From the NCBI GenBank assembly GCA_046349155.1, contig JAXMCW010000001.1, positions 1,116,001-1,180,000 of the forward strand: DNA of 64,000 nt, read 5' to 3'. The position numbers and the translations under genes were made by a program. Shown piece after piece: positions 9,080 through 18,292 of the stretch. Position 1 is the stretch's first letter. Every line of letters starts with the position of its first letter. Source of the stretch: Alsobacter sp046349155 (GTDB taxonomy: Bacteria > Pseudomonadota > Alphaproteobacteria > Rhizobiales > Beijerinckiaceae). Below the pieces are notes generated by a model, which was not told the DNA's origin, did not search any database, and worked only from the letters and a program-made list of their open reading frames with translations.

Positions 9080-9104
9080 CGTCGCTGCGGGCCTTGCAGC
9101 GACG
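9080..9104. repeat. Perfect 9-bp inverted repeat between convergent/adjacent units
   Basis: CGTCGCTGC (9080-9088) pairs with GCAGCGACG (9096-9104) over a 7-base loop, 31 bp beyond the stop of the uracil-DNA glycosylase gene. There is no T-run, so a Rho-independent terminator is not claimed. Confidence 0.45.
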
Positions 9105-9134
9105 GAAAGGGCGGAAGGGTGGGTGGCGGGGCGC

Positions 9135-9932
9135 CTACGCCCCCTTCAGCGCCGCCCGGATCGCCTTGAAGTCCCGCCAGGCGAGCCGCTTCTGCAGGGG
9201 CTGGCGGAGCAGGTAGGCGGGGTGGAGGGTGGCGATTGCCCGGACCTTGCGGCCCCCGGCGTCGTACTCGGTCCAGCGTCCCCGGGAGCGCGTGATGCCG
9301 TCCTTGAAGCCGAGCAGGGCCTGGGCGGACGCGTTGCCCAGGCAGACGAGCACCTGCGGCGACACGAGCTCGATCTGCCTCTCGATGAAGGGCTGGCAGG
9401 TGGCCCATTCCTGCGGCGTCGGCGTGCGGTTGCCGGGCGGGCGCCAGGGAATGATGTTGGCGATGTAGCAGCCCTGCCGGTCGAGGCCGATGGCCGCGAG
9501 CATGCGGTCCAGCAACTGGCCGGAGCGCCCGACGAAGGGCAGGCCGATGCGGTCCTCCTCGGCCCCCGGGGCCTCCCCTACGAACATCAGGGCGGCCTGC
9601 GGGTTGCCGTCGGCGAAGACGAGCGACTTCGCCGTGGTGCGCAGCGCGCAGCCCTGGAACGTGTCCAGCAGGCCGCGCAGCTCGTCGAGGGACTGCGCCG
9701 AGCGGGCGAGGAGGCGCGCCTGCGCCGCGACGTCGCTGGCGTCGGCCGCCGCCGCCGCGAAGGCGGGGCGCGCCTCGGCCGGGGCGGGCCCGGGCTTGGG
9801 CGCAAGCGCGGCCCGGGCCCCGGCGAGCCGGTCGTGCGGGGCCTCGTCGAGCACGGCGTCGACGCCCATGTCGAGGTACCAGCGGATCAGCTCCGCCGCC
9901 GCCTGCCTGTCGTCCTGCCCGTCGAGGTCCAT
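9135..9932 (-). CDS. Uracil-DNA glycosylase, type 4 family
   Basis: A 265-residue protein with the family-4/5 UDG motifs: GEAPGAEEDRIGLPFVGRSG (about residues 118-137), NIIPWRPPGNRTP and LHPAYLLRQP. It removes uracil from DNA at the start of base-excision repair. Type-4 enzymes carry a 4Fe-4S cluster; a cysteine in FQGCAL and later ones near CYI, CQP and CLG are visible. The ATG at 9932 was chosen because the upstream extension lies in the divergent ETF-QO promoter region. The first 90 residues are Ala/Pro-rich and poorly conserved. Confidence 0.9.
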   Translation of the reverse strand: MDLDGQDDRQAAAELIRWYLDMGVDAVLDEAPHDRLAGARAALAPKPGPAPAEARPAFAAAAADASDVAAQARLLARSAQSLDELRGLLDTFQGCALRTTAKSLVFADGNPQAALMFVGEAPGAEEDRIGLPFVGRSGQLLDRMLAAIGLDRQGCYIANIIPWRPPGNRTPTPQEWATCQPFIERQIELVSPQVLVCLGNASAQALLGFKDGITRSRGRWTEYDAGGRKVRAIATLHPAYLLRQPLQKRLAWRDFKAIRAALKGA

Positions 9933-10083
9933 GGCCGGACCATAGGGCCGGACGCGGGTGCGTTCCAGCCTCGCTCGTCGCGCGTCCCCGACGGGGGCGC
10001 GACGAATCTCCGTGTTCCCGCGGCTTGCGGGGCCCACGCCGCTCGTCCATAGGAAGGCGGACCAATCGAGGAGCGCAACGACG

Positions 10084-11763
10084 ATGGACTTGGCCGAGGC
10101 ACAGGCGCAGCCGCGCGAGGGCATGGACTACGACGTGGTGATCGTCGGGGCCGGACCGGCCGGCCTTGCCGCGGCTATCCGCCTCAAGCAGCGCGATCCC
10201 GACCTCGGCGTCGTCGTGGTGGAGAAGGGCTCGGAGGTCGGAGCCCACATCCTGTCCGGCGCCGTCATCGACCCGGTCGGCCTCGACAAGCTGATTCCGG
10301 ACTGGCGGGAGGACGAGAGCGCGCCGATCAAGACGCCTGTCACGGACGACCGCTTCTACGTGCTGGGGCCCGCCGGCGCGCTGCGCCTGCCCAACGCGCT
10401 GATGCCTGGGCTGATGAGCAACCACGGCAACTACATCGTGTCGCTCGGCAACGTGGCGCGCTGGCTCGCGACGCGGGCCGAGGCGCTGGGCGTCGAGATC
10501 TATCCCGGCTTCGCGGCCGCCGAGGTGCTCTACGGCGAGACCGGCGAGGTCGTCGGCGTCGCCACGGGGGACATGGGCATCTCCAAGGGCGGCGAGGTGA
10601 AGGACAGCTTCACCCGCGGCATGGAACTGCGCGGCAAGTACGTGCTCTTCGCCGAGGGCGCGCGCGGCAACCTCTCCAAGCAGCTCATCGCGCGCTTCAA
10701 GCTGGCCGAGGGCCGCGAGCCGCAGAAGTTCGGCATCGGCCTCAAGGAGCTCTGGCAGGTCGCGCCGGAGAAGCACCACCCTGGCCTGGTCCAGCACAGC
10801 TTCGGCTGGCCGCTCGGCAATTCCACGGGCGGCGGCTCCTTCCTCTATCACCTCGAGGACGGGCTGGTGGCGGTGGGCTTCGTGGTCCACCTGAACTACG
10901 AGAACCCCACCTTGTCGCCCTTCGACGAGTTCCAGCGCTTCAAGACGCATCCGCTTGTGCGCGACACGTTCGAGGGCGGCAAGCGCATCAGCTATGGCGC
11001 GCGCGCCATCACCGAGGGCGGCTGGCAGTCCGTGCCCCGGCTCAGCTTCCCGGGCGGGGCGCTGATCGGCTGCTCGGCCGGCTTCGTCAACGTGCCGCGC
11101 ATCAAGGGCTCCCACAACGCGATCCTGTCGGGCCTGATGGCCGCCGACCATGTCGCCGACGCGCTCGCCGCGGGCCGCGCCAACGACGAGATCGCGACCT
11201 ACGAGACCGCCTGGCGCGACAGCGAGATCGGGCGCGACCTGTTCCGCGTGCGCAACGCCAAGCCGCTGTGGTCGCGCTTCGGCACCGCGGTGGGCGTGGC
11301 GCTGGGCGGCCTGGACATGTGGACCAACCAGCTTTTCGGCTTCTCGTTCTTCGGCACGCTCAAGCAAGGCAAGCCGGACCATGCGAGCCTCAAGCGCCTC
11401 GACCAGGTGAAGCCCATCGCCTATCCCAGGCCGGACGGCGTGGTGTCCTTCGACAAGCTCTCCTCGGTGTTCCTGTCGGCGACCAACCACGAGGAGGACC
11501 AGCCGGCCCACCTCAGGCTGGCGGACCCGTGCGTCCCGGTCGCCAGCAACCTGCCGCTCTACGGCGAGCCGGCGCGGCTCTACTGCCCGGCGGGCGTCTA
11601 CGAGGTCGTCTACGCCGACGCTGCGGCCAGGACCGATCCGCGCTTCGTCATCAACGCGCAGAACTGCGTGCACTGCAAGACGTGCGACATCAAGGACCCC
11701 GCCCAGAACATCACCTGGGTGACCCCGGAGGGTGGCGGCGGGCCCAATTATCCCAACATGTAG
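10084..11763 (+). CDS. Electron transfer flavoprotein-ubiquinone oxidoreductase
   Basis: The 559-residue product starts with an FAD-binding Rossmann motif (VVIVGAGPAGLAAAIRL, about residues 18-34) and ends with a 4Fe-4S ferredoxin-like segment NCVHCKTCDIKDPAQNI. A fourth ligand is in LYCPAGVYE. It passes electrons from ETF, fed by acyl-CoA and amino-acid dehydrogenases, to ubiquinone at the inner membrane. It is divergent from the uracil-DNA glycosylase gene with about 150 bp between them. Confidence 0.96.
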   Translation: MDLAEAQAQPREGMDYDVVIVGAGPAGLAAAIRLKQRDPDLGVVVVEKGSEVGAHILSGAVIDPVGLDKLIPDWREDESAPIKTPVTDDRFYVLGPAGALRLPNALMPGLMSNHGNYIVSLGNVARWLATRAEALGVEIYPGFAAAEVLYGETGEVVGVATGDMGISKGGEVKDSFTRGMELRGKYVLFAEGARGNLSKQLIARFKLAEGREPQKFGIGLKELWQVAPEKHHPGLVQHSFGWPLGNSTGGGSFLYHLEDGLVAVGFVVHLNYENPTLSPFDEFQRFKTHPLVRDTFEGGKRISYGARAITEGGWQSVPRLSFPGGALIGCSAGFVNVPRIKGSHNAILSGLMAADHVADALAAGRANDEIATYETAWRDSEIGRDLFRVRNAKPLWSRFGTAVGVALGGLDMWTNQLFGFSFFGTLKQGKPDHASLKRLDQVKPIAYPRPDGVVSFDKLSSVFLSATNHEEDQPAHLRLADPCVPVASNLPLYGEPARLYCPAGVYEVVYADAAARTDPRFVINAQNCVHCKTCDIKDPAQNITWVTPEGGGGPNYPNM

Positions 11764-11919
11764 GCGCGGTTCCGGGACTGGGCCGGGCCCGCACGCCGCG
11801 GTCCCGCGACCTTGCCCGGGAGACTCAAAAACGCCATCTTGCCGGGAACGATTCAACCGACGGCCGGCCGCCCTGGCCCGGCGCCGACGAGAAAGCGGAA
11901 CAGCGTGACGGTGACGATC

Positions 11920-13665
11920 ATGAGGCCCCTGCGCGGGGTGCGGACCCTCTGTGTGGCCGTGGCCCTGGCGAGCCTCGGCGCGCCGGCCTTCGCGAAGAAC
12001 GCCCCCTCCTACACGGACACGATCGATGCCGGCGACTCGCTCGCCGGGAACTACCTCTCGGCCGTCGTCGCCGGCAATGCGCGCGACACGAGCGCCGCAG
12101 CCTTCTTCTATTCCGAGGCCCTGCGCGACGACCCCAAGAGCAACGATCTCATCGATCGCGCCTTCGTCGCGCTCCTCGCCGAGGGCACTTATCCTGAGGC
12201 GCTGCGGCTCGCCGACAGGATCGTCCAGCGCGAGCCCAACCATGGCCTCGCCCAGCTCGCCCTGGCGACGCGCGACCTGCGCGCCAAGAACTACCAGAAG
12301 GCGCGCACGCGCCTGGCCAACAACGGCAAGGGCCGCGCCGCGACGGACCTCACGGGCTCGTTGCTCACGGCCTGGTCCTGGCTCGGCTCGGGCAACCTGA
12401 AGAAGGCGCTCGCCACGGTGGACGGCATCAAGGGCGAGGACGCCGTCGCGACCTTCCGCGACTTCCACGCCGGGCTGATCGCCGATCTCGGCGGCGACAC
12501 GGCGGAGGCCGAAAAGCGCCTGGCCGCGGCCTACAAGGTCGAGAACAAGACCCTGCGCATGGTGGACGTCTACTCGCGCTTCCTGGCGCGGCACGGCAAG
12601 ACGGCCGAGGCCAAGCAGGTGCTCGAGGACTTCAACAAGGCGCTGCCGCGCCATCCCATCATCCTCGACACGCTGAAGCGGATCGAGGAGGGCAAGCCGA
12701 TCGAGGCCGCCGTTCCCTCCGTGAGCGCGGGCGTGGCGGAGGTGCTGTACGGGCTCGGCGCCGCCGGGAACCGGCAGGGCGACGAACTCGCCGCCATGCT
12801 GTACCTGCGCCTGTCGCTGTGGATGGACCCCACGAACGGGCTCGCCATCATCACGCTCGCCGATGTCTACGACCGGCTGAAGCAGCCCGAACGCGCCAAC
12901 GACACCTATGACATGGTGCCGGAGGGTTCGCCGCTGAAGCGCAGCGCCGAGCTGCAGGTGGCCCTGAACCTGGAACAGCTCGACCGCAAGGACGAGGCCG
13001 TCCTGAAGCTCGACAAGATCATCGCCGCCGAGCCCAAGGACATCGACGCGCTCAACGCGCTCGGCAACGTCTATCGGGCCCGCAAGGATTTCGCGAAGGC
13101 GGCGGACACCTATACCCGCGCGCTCGACGCCATCGAGAAGCCCGACAACGGCTACTGGTCGATCTACTATTTCCGCGGCATCGCCTACGAGCGCACGAAG
13201 CAGTGGCCCAAGGCCGAGGCCGACTTCAAGAAGGCGCTGGAGCTCTATCCCGACCAGCCAATGGTGCTCAACTACCTCGGCTACTCGTGGGTGGACCAGG
13301 GCATGAACCTCGACGAGGCCTTCAAGATGCTCAAGAAGGCCGTCGAGCAGCGCCCGACGGACGGCTATATCGTCGACAGCCTCGGCTGGGCCTATTACCG
13401 GCTCGGCCGCTATGACGAGGCCACCCGCATCCTCGAGAAGGCCGTGGAGCTGAAGCCCGCCGATCCCGTGATCAACGACCATCTCGGCGACGCCTATTAC
13501 AGGGTGGGGCGCAAGCTGGAAGCCACGTTCCAGTGGAACCACGCGCGCGACCTGAAGCCCGAGCCCGACGACCTCAAGGTGATCCTGAAGAAGATCGAGA
13601 AGGGCGCCATCGAGGACGAGACGCCGGCCGCCGCCGAGGTCGAGAAGAAGGCGAATGGCGGCTGA
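11920..13665 (+). CDS. Exported tetratricopeptide-repeat protein
   Basis: A 581-residue protein with an N-terminal signal peptide (LCVAVALASLGAPAFA-KN) and many TPR units, clearest in the C-terminal half (YYFRGIAYERTKQWPKAEADFKKALELYPDQP and repeats after it). TPR solenoids mediate protein contacts; the partner is unknown. The start is uncertain: ATG 11920 gives a normal signal peptide, while GTG codons at 11905 and 11911 are in frame. The last 11 bp overlap ispE, so the two are probably co-translated. Confidence 0.85.
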   Translation: MRPLRGVRTLCVAVALASLGAPAFAKNAPSYTDTIDAGDSLAGNYLSAVVAGNARDTSAAAFFYSEALRDDPKSNDLIDRAFVALLAEGTYPEALRLADRIVQREPNHGLAQLALATRDLRAKNYQKARTRLANNGKGRAATDLTGSLLTAWSWLGSGNLKKALATVDGIKGEDAVATFRDFHAGLIADLGGDTAEAEKRLAAAYKVENKTLRMVDVYSRFLARHGKTAEAKQVLEDFNKALPRHPIILDTLKRIEEGKPIEAAVPSVSAGVAEVLYGLGAAGNRQGDELAAMLYLRLSLWMDPTNGLAIITLADVYDRLKQPERANDTYDMVPEGSPLKRSAELQVALNLEQLDRKDEAVLKLDKIIAAEPKDIDALNALGNVYRARKDFAKAADTYTRALDAIEKPDNGYWSIYYFRGIAYERTKQWPKAEADFKKALELYPDQPMVLNYLGYSWVDQGMNLDEAFKMLKKAVEQRPTDGYIVDSLGWAYYRLGRYDEATRILEKAVELKPADPVINDHLGDAYYRVGRKLEATFQWNHARDLKPEPDDLKVILKKIEKGAIEDETPAAAEVEKKANGG

Positions 13666-14551
13666 GGGCGCGGCCGGCCCGGGCCGGCTCGTCACCCGCG
13701 CCCATGCCAAGGTCAACCTGACGCTGCACGTCGAGGGCCGCCGCCCCGACGGCTGGCACGAACTCGCCAGCCTCGTGGGCTTCGCCGGTGTCTCGGATAC
13801 GCTGGCCCTCGCGCCGGGGCCGGGGCTGTCGCTGCAGGTGAGCGGCCCCCGGGCGGCCGGGGCGGGGCCCGACGGGGAGAATCTCGTCGTCAAGGCGGCG
13901 CGAGCCCTTGCCGAGCGGCGGAAGGGGCTCGTGCTCGGCGACTTCGTGCTGACGAAGCGCCTTCCGGCCGCGGCCGGGATCGGCGGCGGCTCCGCCGACG
14001 CGGCGGCCGCGCTGCGGCTCCTGGCGCAGGCGAACGGCCTCTCCCTGGAGGATGAGGCGGTGCTCGCCGCGGCCGGGGCGACAGGCGCCGACGTGCCGGT
14101 CTGCCTGGAGTCCCGGGCCCGCATGATGCGCGGCGTCGGCGACCTGCTGGGCCCGGCCTTGGCGCTGCCGCCTCTCTTCTCGGTGCTGGTCAATCCCGGC
14201 GTCGCGGTGGAGACGGCCGCGGTGTTCCGAGCCATGGGGCTGAAGGCCGGAGAACCGTCCGGCTACGGCGCGCATTCCGGCGTCGCCTCGGGGATGGCGG
14301 CCGGCGATCTCCTCGCGGTGCTTCGCCGCGGGCGCAACGACATGGAGGCGGCCGCCTGCACGCTCGCTCCGATCATCGGCGACGTGCTGGCGGTGCTCGG
14401 CGCCGCCCGCGGCTGCCGGCTCGCACGCATGTCGGGGTCAGGCGCGACGTGCTTCGGGCTGTTCGAGACATGCCGGGCCGCCGCGAAGGCGGCGAAGGCG
14501 ATCGCGGCGCAGCATCCCGGCTGGTGGGTCAAGGCGACGGCGCTGCGATAG
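13655..14551 (+). CDS. ispE: 4-diphosphocytidyl-2-C-methyl-D-erythritol kinase
   Basis: The 298-residue GHMP kinase has the early motif AHAKVNLTLHVEGRRPDGWHEL and the ATP loop LPAAAGIGGGSADAAAALRLL (about residues 105-125), then SGSGATCFGLF near the C-terminus. It phosphorylates CDP-methylerythritol in the MEP route to isopentenyl diphosphate. It starts inside the end of the TPR gene and is convergent with the polyprenyl synthase gene, which uses products of the same pathway. Confidence 0.95.
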   Translation: MAAEGAAGPGRLVTRAHAKVNLTLHVEGRRPDGWHELASLVGFAGVSDTLALAPGPGLSLQVSGPRAAGAGPDGENLVVKAARALAERRKGLVLGDFVLTKRLPAAAGIGGGSADAAAALRLLAQANGLSLEDEAVLAAAGATGADVPVCLESRARMMRGVGDLLGPALALPPLFSVLVNPGVAVETAAVFRAMGLKAGEPSGYGAHSGVASGMAAGDLLAVLRRGRNDMEAAACTLAPIIGDVLAVLGAARGCRLARMSGSGATCFGLFETCRAAAKAAKAIAAQHPGWWVKATALR

Positions 14552-14592
14552 GCCGCAGCGGGTCCAGGCCGCCGCGACCGGGCGTTCCCGGC

Positions 14593-15645
14593 TCAGTGCG
14601 TGCGCGAGATGCAGAAGTCCACGGCTTCCAGCATGGCGGCCTTCATGTCGCCGTCGCGGAACAGGGCGAGGGCGTCGCGGGCCATGGCGCCGTAGTGGCG
14701 GGCGCGCTCGATCGTGTCCTCGATCGCGCGGTGGCGGCGCATGATGGCGACCGCCTGCTCGAGGTCGCCCTCCTCGATCTCCGTGCGCTCCAGCGTGCGC
14801 GCCCAGAAGGCCCGCTCCGCCTCGGTGCCGCGGCGGAAGGAGAGCACGACGGGCAGCGTGATCTTGCCCTCGCGGAAGTCGTCGCCGACCTTCTTGCCGA
14901 GCTTGGCGCTCGCCCCGCCATAGTCGAGCGCGTCGTCGACGAGCTGGAAGGCGATGCCGAGATTCGCGCCATAGCTGCGGCATGCGGCCTGCTCGGCCTT
15001 GCCGAAGCCGGCAATGATGGGTCCCACCTCGCAGGCGGCGGCGAAAAGGGCGGCGGTCTTGGCGCGCACCACGGCCAGATATTCGTCCTCGGTGGTCGAG
15101 GTGTTCTTGGCCGCGGAGAGTTGCATCACCTCCCCCTCGGCGATCACCGCGGCGGCCGTGGAGAGCACGTCGAGGGCGTGCAGCGAACCCACCTCGACCA
15201 TCATCTTGAAGGCCTGGCCGAGCAGGAAATCGCCCACCAGCACGCTCGCCTCGTTGCCCCAGAGCATGCGCGCGGCGAGCTTGCCGCGGCGCATCTCGCT
15301 GCTGTCGACGACGTCGTCGTGCAGCAAGGTGGCCGTGTGCATGAACTCGACGGAGGCCGCGAGCTTGCTGTCGCCGTCGCCCTGGTAGCCGCACAGGCTC
15401 GCGGTGGCGAGCGTCAGCATCGGCCGCAGGCGCTTGCCGCCGGAATTGATGAGATGCTGGGCGATCTCGGGGATGAGAGCGACGTCCGAGCCGACGCGGG
15501 CCAGGATCATCTGATTCACCCGGTCCATGCCCTCCGCGGTCAGGCGAACCAGCGGATCGATGCTCGGGCCTGCGGACGGCTTGCCGTCGATCGAAAGGAC
15601 CACTCCCACCTTCGTCCCACTTTCCGGGGCTTCTGCCCCACCCAC
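14593..15645 (-). CDS. Polyprenyl diphosphate synthase (ubiquinone side chain type)
   Basis: The 350-residue trans-prenyltransferase has the first aspartate-rich motif LLHDDVVD, preceded by small residues that allow long chains, the second motif QLVDDALDY and the GGKRLRP substrate-binding motif near residue 75. It extends isoprenoid chains, most likely to the C50 or C40 tail of ubiquinone. The first 25 residues are weakly conserved and the true start may be a little downstream. Product length cannot be fixed from sequence. Confidence 0.9.
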   Translation of the reverse strand: MGGAEAPESGTKVGVVLSIDGKPSAGPSIDPLVRLTAEGMDRVNQMILARVGSDVALIPEIAQHLINSGGKRLRPMLTLATASLCGYQGDGDSKLAASVEFMHTATLLHDDVVDSSEMRRGKLAARMLWGNEASVLVGDFLLGQAFKMMVEVGSLHALDVLSTAAAVIAEGEVMQLSAAKNTSTTEDEYLAVVRAKTAALFAAACEVGPIIAGFGKAEQAACRSYGANLGIAFQLVDDALDYGGASAKLGKKVGDDFREGKITLPVVLSFRRGTEAERAFWARTLERTEIEEGDLEQAVAIMRRHRAIEDTIERARHYGAMARDALALFRDGDMKAAMLEAVDFCISRTH

Positions 15646-15737
15646 ACACCGTTAGCGTTGGCGCAAACTGCCACGGGCGGGGCCCCGCCGGCAACTCAGC
15701 AGGTTGCCGCATTGCACAGGCCGTGCACACTCGCGCC

Positions 15738-15974
15738 ATGCTCACCATCGTGCGGACCAACGACCTCGTCCTGATTTCGCTGCTGGAAGCCATGCTGGAG
15801 GAGGCCGGGATCGACGTCTTCGTCGCAGACGTCCATGTCAGCGCGCTCGAGGGCATGATCGGGGCCTTCCCGCGGCGCGTCATGGTCCCCAGCGATCGAG
15901 CCCCGCAGGCGCGGCGGCTGCTGACCGAGGCGGGGCTGGGGGCCGAGCTGGTGCCCGCGGGCGAGCATGGCTGA
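15738..15974 (+). CDS. DUF2007 domain protein
   Basis: A 78-residue protein (MLTIVRTNDLVLISLLEAMLEEAGI...MVPSDRAPQARRLLTEAGL) matching the small DUF2007 fold, called putative signal-transducing protein in databases but without an established role. The ATG at 15738 fits the family start better than the GTG at 15723. It overlaps the methyltransferase start by 8 bp, so the pair is an operon. Confidence 0.8.
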   Translation: MLTIVRTNDLVLISLLEAMLEEAGIDVFVADVHVSALEGMIGAFPRRVMVPSDRAPQARRLLTEAGLGAELVPAGEHG

Positions 15975-16698
15975 CCCCGACGGGCTCCCCCTCTTCGCGG
16001 GGCGCGTGCGGCTGCTGCAGCCGCGCACCGGCCACCGCGCCGGCACGGACGCCGTCCTGCTCGCCGCCGCAGCGCCGCTCGCGGACGTTTCCACCGCCGT
16101 CGACCTGGGCGCCGGCGTGGGGGCCGTCGGCCTGTGCTACGCCGCCGACAACCGCACGGCCCAGGTGAGGCTGCTCGAGCTCGACCCGGATGCCGCCGGC
16201 TTCGCGCGCGAGAACATCGCGCTCAACGCCCTGGGCGACCGAGTCACGGTGGAGGAGGGGGATGCCCTTGCCGTCGCCCGCGACGCCGGGCTAGCAGACC
16301 TCGTCCTCACCAATCCGCCCTACTTGGCAGCGGGCCGGGCCCGGAGCGTCGAGGCCAAGCAGAGGGCCCACGTCATGCCGGAGGGCGGGCTGGAGGCGTG
16401 GGTCACGGCGGCGCTGCGGCGGCTCTCCCCGCGCGGCCGGCTGGTGATGATCCACCGCGCCGAGGCCCTGCCCGACATCCTGCGCGCCCTGGAGGGCCGC
16501 TTCGGCCGGGTATCGGTCCTTCCCGTCCAGCCGCGCGCGGAGGCTCCGGCGATCCGGATCCTCGTCCACGCGGTGAAGGGCAGCCGCGGCCCCTTCAGGC
16601 TGCTGCCGCCCCTCGTGCTGCACGAGGCGACAGGCGACTTCACGCCGCTGGCGGCGGCGCTTCACAAGGGCGAAGCCCGCTGCTCATGGGACGGCTGA
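15967..16698 (+). CDS. Class I SAM-dependent methyltransferase, tRNA1(Val) A37 N6-type
   Basis: The 243-residue enzyme has the Rossmann SAM motif VDLGAGVGAVGLCYA (about residues 42-56) and the catalytic LTNPPYL (about residues 109-115) of N6-adenine methyltransferases. The N-terminal FAGRVRLLQPRTGHRAGTDAVLLAAAA is typical of the TrmN6/YfiC group. It probably methylates tRNA, but 16S rRNA or protein targets of related enzymes cannot be ruled out. Confidence 0.85.
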   Translation: MADPDGLPLFAGRVRLLQPRTGHRAGTDAVLLAAAAPLADVSTAVDLGAGVGAVGLCYAADNRTAQVRLLELDPDAAGFARENIALNALGDRVTVEEGDALAVARDAGLADLVLTNPPYLAAGRARSVEAKQRAHVMPEGGLEAWVTAALRRLSPRGRLVMIHRAEALPDILRALEGRFGRVSVLPVQPRAEAPAIRILVHAVKGSRGPFRLLPPLVLHEATGDFTPLAAALHKGEARCSWDG

Positions 16699-16709
16699 CG
16701 CGGCAGGCC

Positions 16710-17048
16710 CTACCAGCGCCGGTAGCAGACGCGGCGCGGGCCGTAATAGGTGCGACGGACCGTGCAGACGACGCGCGGGCGGGCATAGGGCCGGTAATAG
16801 GGGCGGCGGTAGGCATAGGCGGGCCGCCCGTAATAGGGCCGGCGCACATAGCCGCGGCGGTAATAGTAGGCATCCTGCAGCAGCGACGGGCCGGCCTGAC
16901 CGAGGCTTCCGGCGGAACGGACGGCCGCAGCCGGCACGCTGGCGGCCTCGACGGGCCGGGGCGCCAGGCCGGCGGCGAGCACCGCAAGAACCAGGCAGAG
17001 CGGGGCGAGCAGGCGCGCGAACGGCTTCGTGGGATGTGCTTCAACCAT
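16710..17048 (-). CDS. Small exported Tyr/Arg-rich protein
   Basis: The 112-residue product has a signal peptide (LLAPLCLVLAVLAAGLAPRPVEA) and a mature part dominated by YRRPYYR-type repeats (about residues 62-112) with two cysteines (RVVC and RRVC). Similar short Tyr/Arg/Pro-rich exported proteins are common in Hyphomicrobiales and have no known function. The ATG at 17048 has a GAGGAA ribosome-binding site; upstream in-frame codons would bury the signal peptide. Confidence 0.7.
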   Translation of the reverse strand: MVEAHPTKPFARLLAPLCLVLAVLAAGLAPRPVEAASVPAAAVRSAGSLGQAGPSLLQDAYYYRRGYVRRPYYGRPAYAYRRPYYRPYARPRVVCTVRRTYYGPRRVCYRRW

Positions 17049-17181
17049 GAGAGTTCCTCGCTTACGCACGGTCTGAGTGTACCTTAGAGCTATGACTTGA
17101 CCGTTTCGGGCCGACGTCAAGGCGTCTTGTCGTGACAACACGCAACGCGGGCGCGCCGCCGGCGGTTCGGCAGGCGCGCTG

Positions 17182-17232
17182 CGGCAAGTCGCCCTATGCC
17201 GGCAAGTCGCCCTATGCCGGCAAGTCGCCCGG
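17182..17232. repeat. 18-bp tandem repeat, 2.8 copies
   Basis: The unit CGGCAAGTCGCCCTATGC occurs at 17182-17199 and 17200-17217, with a partial third copy from 17218. It lies in the roughly 310-bp gap before glyQ, in which no gene is seen; copy number could vary by slippage. Confidence 0.75.
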
Positions 17233-17362
17233 AGCGGCCCCCGGATGTCCGCCGGCCGCCCGCGCCTGCGGCGTTTCCTTGCGCCGCGACATCCACTAGG
17301 GTGCGCCGCGCCGGCGGGCGCGAGCCCGTGCAGTCCGTGTTCCAGCCGTTCGGAAGCCTGCC

Positions 17363-18292
17363 ATGACCGATGCCCTCAAGCCGGAACGCTCGTTCCAGGG
17401 CCTGATCCTGACCCTGCACCGCTTCTGGGCCGAGCAGGGCTGCGTCGTGCTCCAGCCCTACGACATGGAGGTCGGCGCCGGCACGTTCCATCCCGCGACG
17501 ACCTTGCGCTCGCTCGGCCCGAAGCCCTGGAAGGCCGCCTATGTGCAGCCCTCGCGCCGGCCCAAGGACGGCCGCTACGGCGAGAACCCCAATCGGCTGC
17601 AGCACTATTATCAATACCAGGTGATCCTGAAGCCCTCGCCGCCCGACCTGCAGGACCTCTACCTGCGCTCGCTCGCGGCCATCGGCATCGACCCCTCGCT
17701 GCACGACATCCGCTTCGTCGAGGACGACTGGGAAAGCCCCACGCTGGGCGCCTGGGGGCTCGGCTGGGAATGCTGGTGCGACGGCATGGAAGTCAGCCAG
17801 TTCACCTATTTCCAGCAGGTCGCCGGCTTCGAATGCTCGCCCGTCTCGGGTGAACTGACCTATGGACTCGAGCGCCTCGCCATGTACGTGCAGGGCGTCG
17901 AGAACGTCTATGACCTGAACTTCAACGGGGGGGAGGGGGCCGAGAAGGTCACCTACGGCGACGTCTTCCTCCAGGCCGAGCAGGAATATTCCCGCCACAA
18001 CTTCGAGGCGGCGAACACGGCCATGCTGTTCCAGCACTTCAAGGACGCGGAGGCGGAGTGCCGCGCTTTGCTCGAACAGGGCGATCCCGGCGCGGGCGCG
18101 AACGACGCCCGCCACCGCATGGCGCTGCCGGCCTACGACCAGTGCATCAAGGCGAGCCACGTGTTCAACCTGCTCGACGCGCGTGGCGTGATCTCGGTCA
18201 CCGAGCGCCAGAGCTACATCCTGCGCGTGCGCGAACTGGCCAAGGCCTGTGGCGCCGCCTGGCTGAGGACGGAGGGAGGAGGACACCCGTGA
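17363..18292 (+). CDS. glyQ: Glycine-tRNA ligase alpha subunit
   Basis: The 309-residue product has the class II synthetase signature of the bacterial alpha2beta2 glycyl-tRNA synthetase (FQGLILTLHRFWAEQGCVVLQPYDMEVGAGTFHP and FTYFQQVAGFECSPVSGELTYGLERLAMY). It activates glycine; the beta subunit (glyS at 20109) binds tRNA. The two are separated here by three small genes, with only 1.8 kb between them. Confidence 0.98.
   Translation: MTDALKPERSFQGLILTLHRFWAEQGCVVLQPYDMEVGAGTFHPATTLRSLGPKPWKAAYVQPSRRPKDGRYGENPNRLQHYYQYQVILKPSPPDLQDLYLRSLAAIGIDPSLHDIRFVEDDWESPTLGAWGLGWECWCDGMEVSQFTYFQQVAGFECSPVSGELTYGLERLAMYVQGVENVYDLNFNGGEGAEKVTYGDVFLQAEQEYSRHNFEAANTAMLFQHFKDAEAECRALLEQGDPGAGANDARHRMALPAYDQCIKASHVFNLLDARGVISVTERQSYILRVRELAKACGAAWLRTEGGGHP

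Noticed and set aside
8953..14235. 1760-codon open frame on the minus strand
   Set aside because: Runs antisense through the ETF-QO, TPR and ispE genes and out of frame through the glycosylase gene. It is a composition artefact.
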